Source of the DNA: Lachnospiraceae bacterium
Lineage (GTDB): Bacteria > Bacillota > Clostridia > Lachnospirales > Anaerotignaceae
DNA length: 64,000 bases
Reading direction: 5' to 3'
Assembly: GCA_003543235.1 (NCBI GenBank)
Contig: DPJA01000036.1
Span: 142-64,141, forward strand
A program made the translations under genes and the position numbers. Position 1 is the stretch's first letter. Each line of letters begins with the position of its first letter. Shown here one piece after another: positions 63,120 to 64,000 of the stretch. The notes below the pieces were generated by a model. It was given only the letters and a program-made list of their open reading frames with translations. It had not been told where the DNA came from and ran no database searches.

Positions 63120-63175
63120 TGCAGACAATGGGTCTTGACCCACACCACTCGTTAGAGGATAAGAACCTAAACGAC
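63120..63175 (-). pseudogene. Truncated tRNA-Leu(UAG) gene
   Basis: The 3' two thirds of a tRNA-Leu, aligning with the intact copy at 63573-63656 over ~55 nt: anticodon loop TTTAGGT (anticodon UAG), variable arm CCTCTAACGAGTGG, T arm and 3' acceptor strand. The T loop is one base short (TCAAGA) and the 5' acceptor strand and D arm are missing, replaced by unrelated sequence. It cannot fold as a normal tRNA. A promoter (63200-63228) and terminator (63090-63111) frame it. Confidence 0.8.
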
Positions 63176-63199
63176 CTCAACCTCATTACAATAAGACTT

Positions 63200-63228
63200 A
63201 TTGTAGCACATTTGATGCTAAAAATCAA
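63200..63228 (-). promoter_or_regulatory. Promoter of the truncated tRNA-Leu unit
   Basis: Minus strand: -35 TTGATT (63223-63228), 17-nt spacer, -10 TACAAT (63200-63205) preceded by TGC (extended -10). Confidence 0.75.
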
Positions 63229-63327
63229 CACTCTATAAAATAAAAGCATTGGTAACTCTACCAAAATTATATTTAAAACTAGCATAAAATAATTTTTATC
63301 GCAAACACTACCAAAGAGGTGATTATT

Positions 63328-63480
63328 ATGTCAAAAGACAGCCAGATTGACCCAAAAGAAGTTCGCAAACGTAAAGCAAAAGGCAACGCTACCATTGCAG
63401 AAAGTGCCCTTGATGGCGAAAGCCGTAATTCTAAAAAGCAATCAGGGAGCCGACATCAGCCTGGTGACGACAAAAAATAG
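63328..63480 (+). CDS. 50-residue hydrophilic protein
   Basis: A small gene with AGAGGTG 6 nt before ATG 63328. The product (MSKDSQIDPKEVRKRKAKGN..., ending SRHQPGDDKK) is highly charged, probably disordered, without Cys or aromatic residues. I do not recognise it. No convincing promoter is visible; an inverted repeat TTGGTA/TACCAA lies at 63249-63264. Its end converges on the tRNA-Leu terminator. Confidence 0.55.
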   Translation: MSKDSQIDPKEVRKRKAKGNATIAESALDGESRNSKKQSGSRHQPGDDKK

Positions 63481-63521
63481 CTTGACTTATGGCAAGCCGT
63501 TTATGCCTTTTCAGCAAAAAG

Positions 63522-63566
63522 AAAAACCCTTGTAAAATCCGCCAAGGCTTGATTTTACAAGGGTTT
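63522..63566 (-). terminator. tRNA-Leu terminator
   Basis: Perfect 16-bp stem (63524-63539 with 63551-63566), 11-nt loop, followed by a T-run on the minus strand. Confidence 0.9.
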
Positions 63567-63572
63567 GATGAG

Positions 63573-63656
63573 TGCGGACGATGGGACTTGAACCCACACC
63601 ACTCGTTAGAGGACAAGAATCTGAATCTTGCGCGTCTGCCATTCCGCCACGTCCGC
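63573..63656 (-). tRNA. tRNA-Leu(CAG)
   Basis: An 84-nt type II tRNA. Acceptor GCGGACG/CGTCCGC, anticodon arm CAAGA-TTCAGAT-TCTTG with anticodon CAG, long variable arm CCTCTAACGAGTGG, T arm GTGGG-TTCAAGT-CCCAT, discriminator A. CCA is not encoded. Promoter at 63741-63769. Confidence 0.97.
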
Positions 63657-63740
63657 ATACATAAACACACCAACTTCCATTTCATCCGTTCTTTTAAATA
63701 GACCATAATCAAAATTAATGTAAGCAGTTTTCTTTGAAAA

Positions 63741-63769
63741 ATTATACACCCAATCTTCTCTCCAGTCAA
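63741..63769 (-). promoter_or_regulatory. tRNA-Leu(CAG) promoter
   Basis: Minus strand: -35 TTGACT (63764-63769), 17-nt spacer, -10 TATAAT (63741-63746). The leader before the tRNA is ~77 nt. Confidence 0.8.
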
Positions 63770-63865
63770 CTACCATTTCACTAAATGTTCCCGAAAGTGC
63801 AAATCCGCAAGAACCATAATTCAAACTCCATAAAGTAAATTATTGTTAAACTGTTAAATTAGTGC

Positions 63866-63894
63866 TTGACAAATTAAGCAAAGTAATATAGACT
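63866..63894 (+). promoter_or_regulatory. tRNA-Arg promoter
   Basis: -35 TTGACA (63866-63871), 17-nt spacer, -10 TAGACT (63889-63894). Confidence 0.6.
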
Positions 63895-63936
63895 ATTCCT
63901 TGCATTAAATTTATTGCAAAAAGTAAAGAGCGTTGT

Positions 63937-64000
<64 letters not shown>

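Noticed and set aside
63120..63190. Functional second tRNA-Leu
   Set aside because: The 5' acceptor strand and D arm are missing and the T loop has six bases.
63606..63824. 72-codon minus-strand ORF over the tRNA-Leu
   Set aside because: Its C-terminal part is the translation of the tRNA itself (AEWQTR-type artefact), the tRNA promoter lies inside it, and no ribosome binding site fits.

Overview
The window looks like the chromosome of a low-GC, Gram-positive, endospore-lineage Clostridia, probably near the Lachnospirales. The reasons are AT-rich DNA with AAGGAGG-type ribosome binding sites, T-box and SAM-I leaders, a mraZ-rsmH-ftsL-pbpB-spoVD-murE division cluster with two PASTA penicillin-binding proteins, HemZ, GdpP, MecA, a K+-dependent-type membrane pyrophosphatase, and no outer-membrane genes. 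Genus is inference. Almost every gene is housekeeping and most lie on the minus strand. I see no phage, insertion sequence, CRISPR array or defence island.

Layout. 1-415: 5' end of a 23S rRNA gene (minus) with its own strong promoter and no 16S gene in front. 441-6324: CvpA and DUF5711 proteins, a small membrane protein with glgA, and divergent pepF. 6372-9387: metK under a SAM-I riboswitch, then a divergent FAD oxidoreductase with a long attenuator-like leader. 9457-16655: mreB, aspS, a YibE/F membrane protein, phoA and ilvE. 16742-23298: hisS under a T-box, preceded by the rel-dtd-MBL hydrolase-hemZ run. 23518-25924 (plus): TtcA-like protein, Xer-like recombinase and a NUDIX hydrolase, tightly packed. 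25967-34799: aminotransferase, pdxA, unknown membrane protein, mecA, DUF4397 protein, hppA and a FadR-type regulator. 34907-39564: pheA-gdpP-rplI-dnaB operon. 39688-45252: dacF, asparaginase, two overlooked small genes, sfsA, a 506-residue unknown protein with a Cys/His-rich tail, and a fragment of a PNPOx-like gene. 45259-61164: valS under a T-box, then the division and cell-wall operon read mraZ to ftsW. 61441-64000: a second FAD oxidoreductase, a truncated tRNA-Leu(UAG) locus that keeps promoter and terminator, a 50-residue ORF, intact tRNA-Leu(CAG), and the start of tRNA-Arg(ACG).

How the genes fit together. The mraZ-ftsW operon supplies peptidoglycan precursors (MurE, MurF, MraY, MurD) and the septal synthase (FtsW, PbpB, FtsL); MreB and DacF add elongation and trimming. 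MraZ probably represses its own operon through four GTGG boxes spaced exactly 10 bp just after the -10. Rel, GdpP and Dtd cover stringent response, c-di-AMP turnover and tRNA proofreading. Amino-acid supply is sensed by RNA leaders (SAM-I for metK, T-boxes for hisS and valS).

The best candidates for something undescribed are a 36-codon hydrophobic ORF whose stop codon sits in the loop of its own terminator, the 88-residue gene after it that seems to start at AUU, the promoter-bearing truncated tRNA-Leu, the hisS T-box that does not look built for tRNA-His, and the Cys/His-tailed protein. All of these are read by eye and were not tested by any search.
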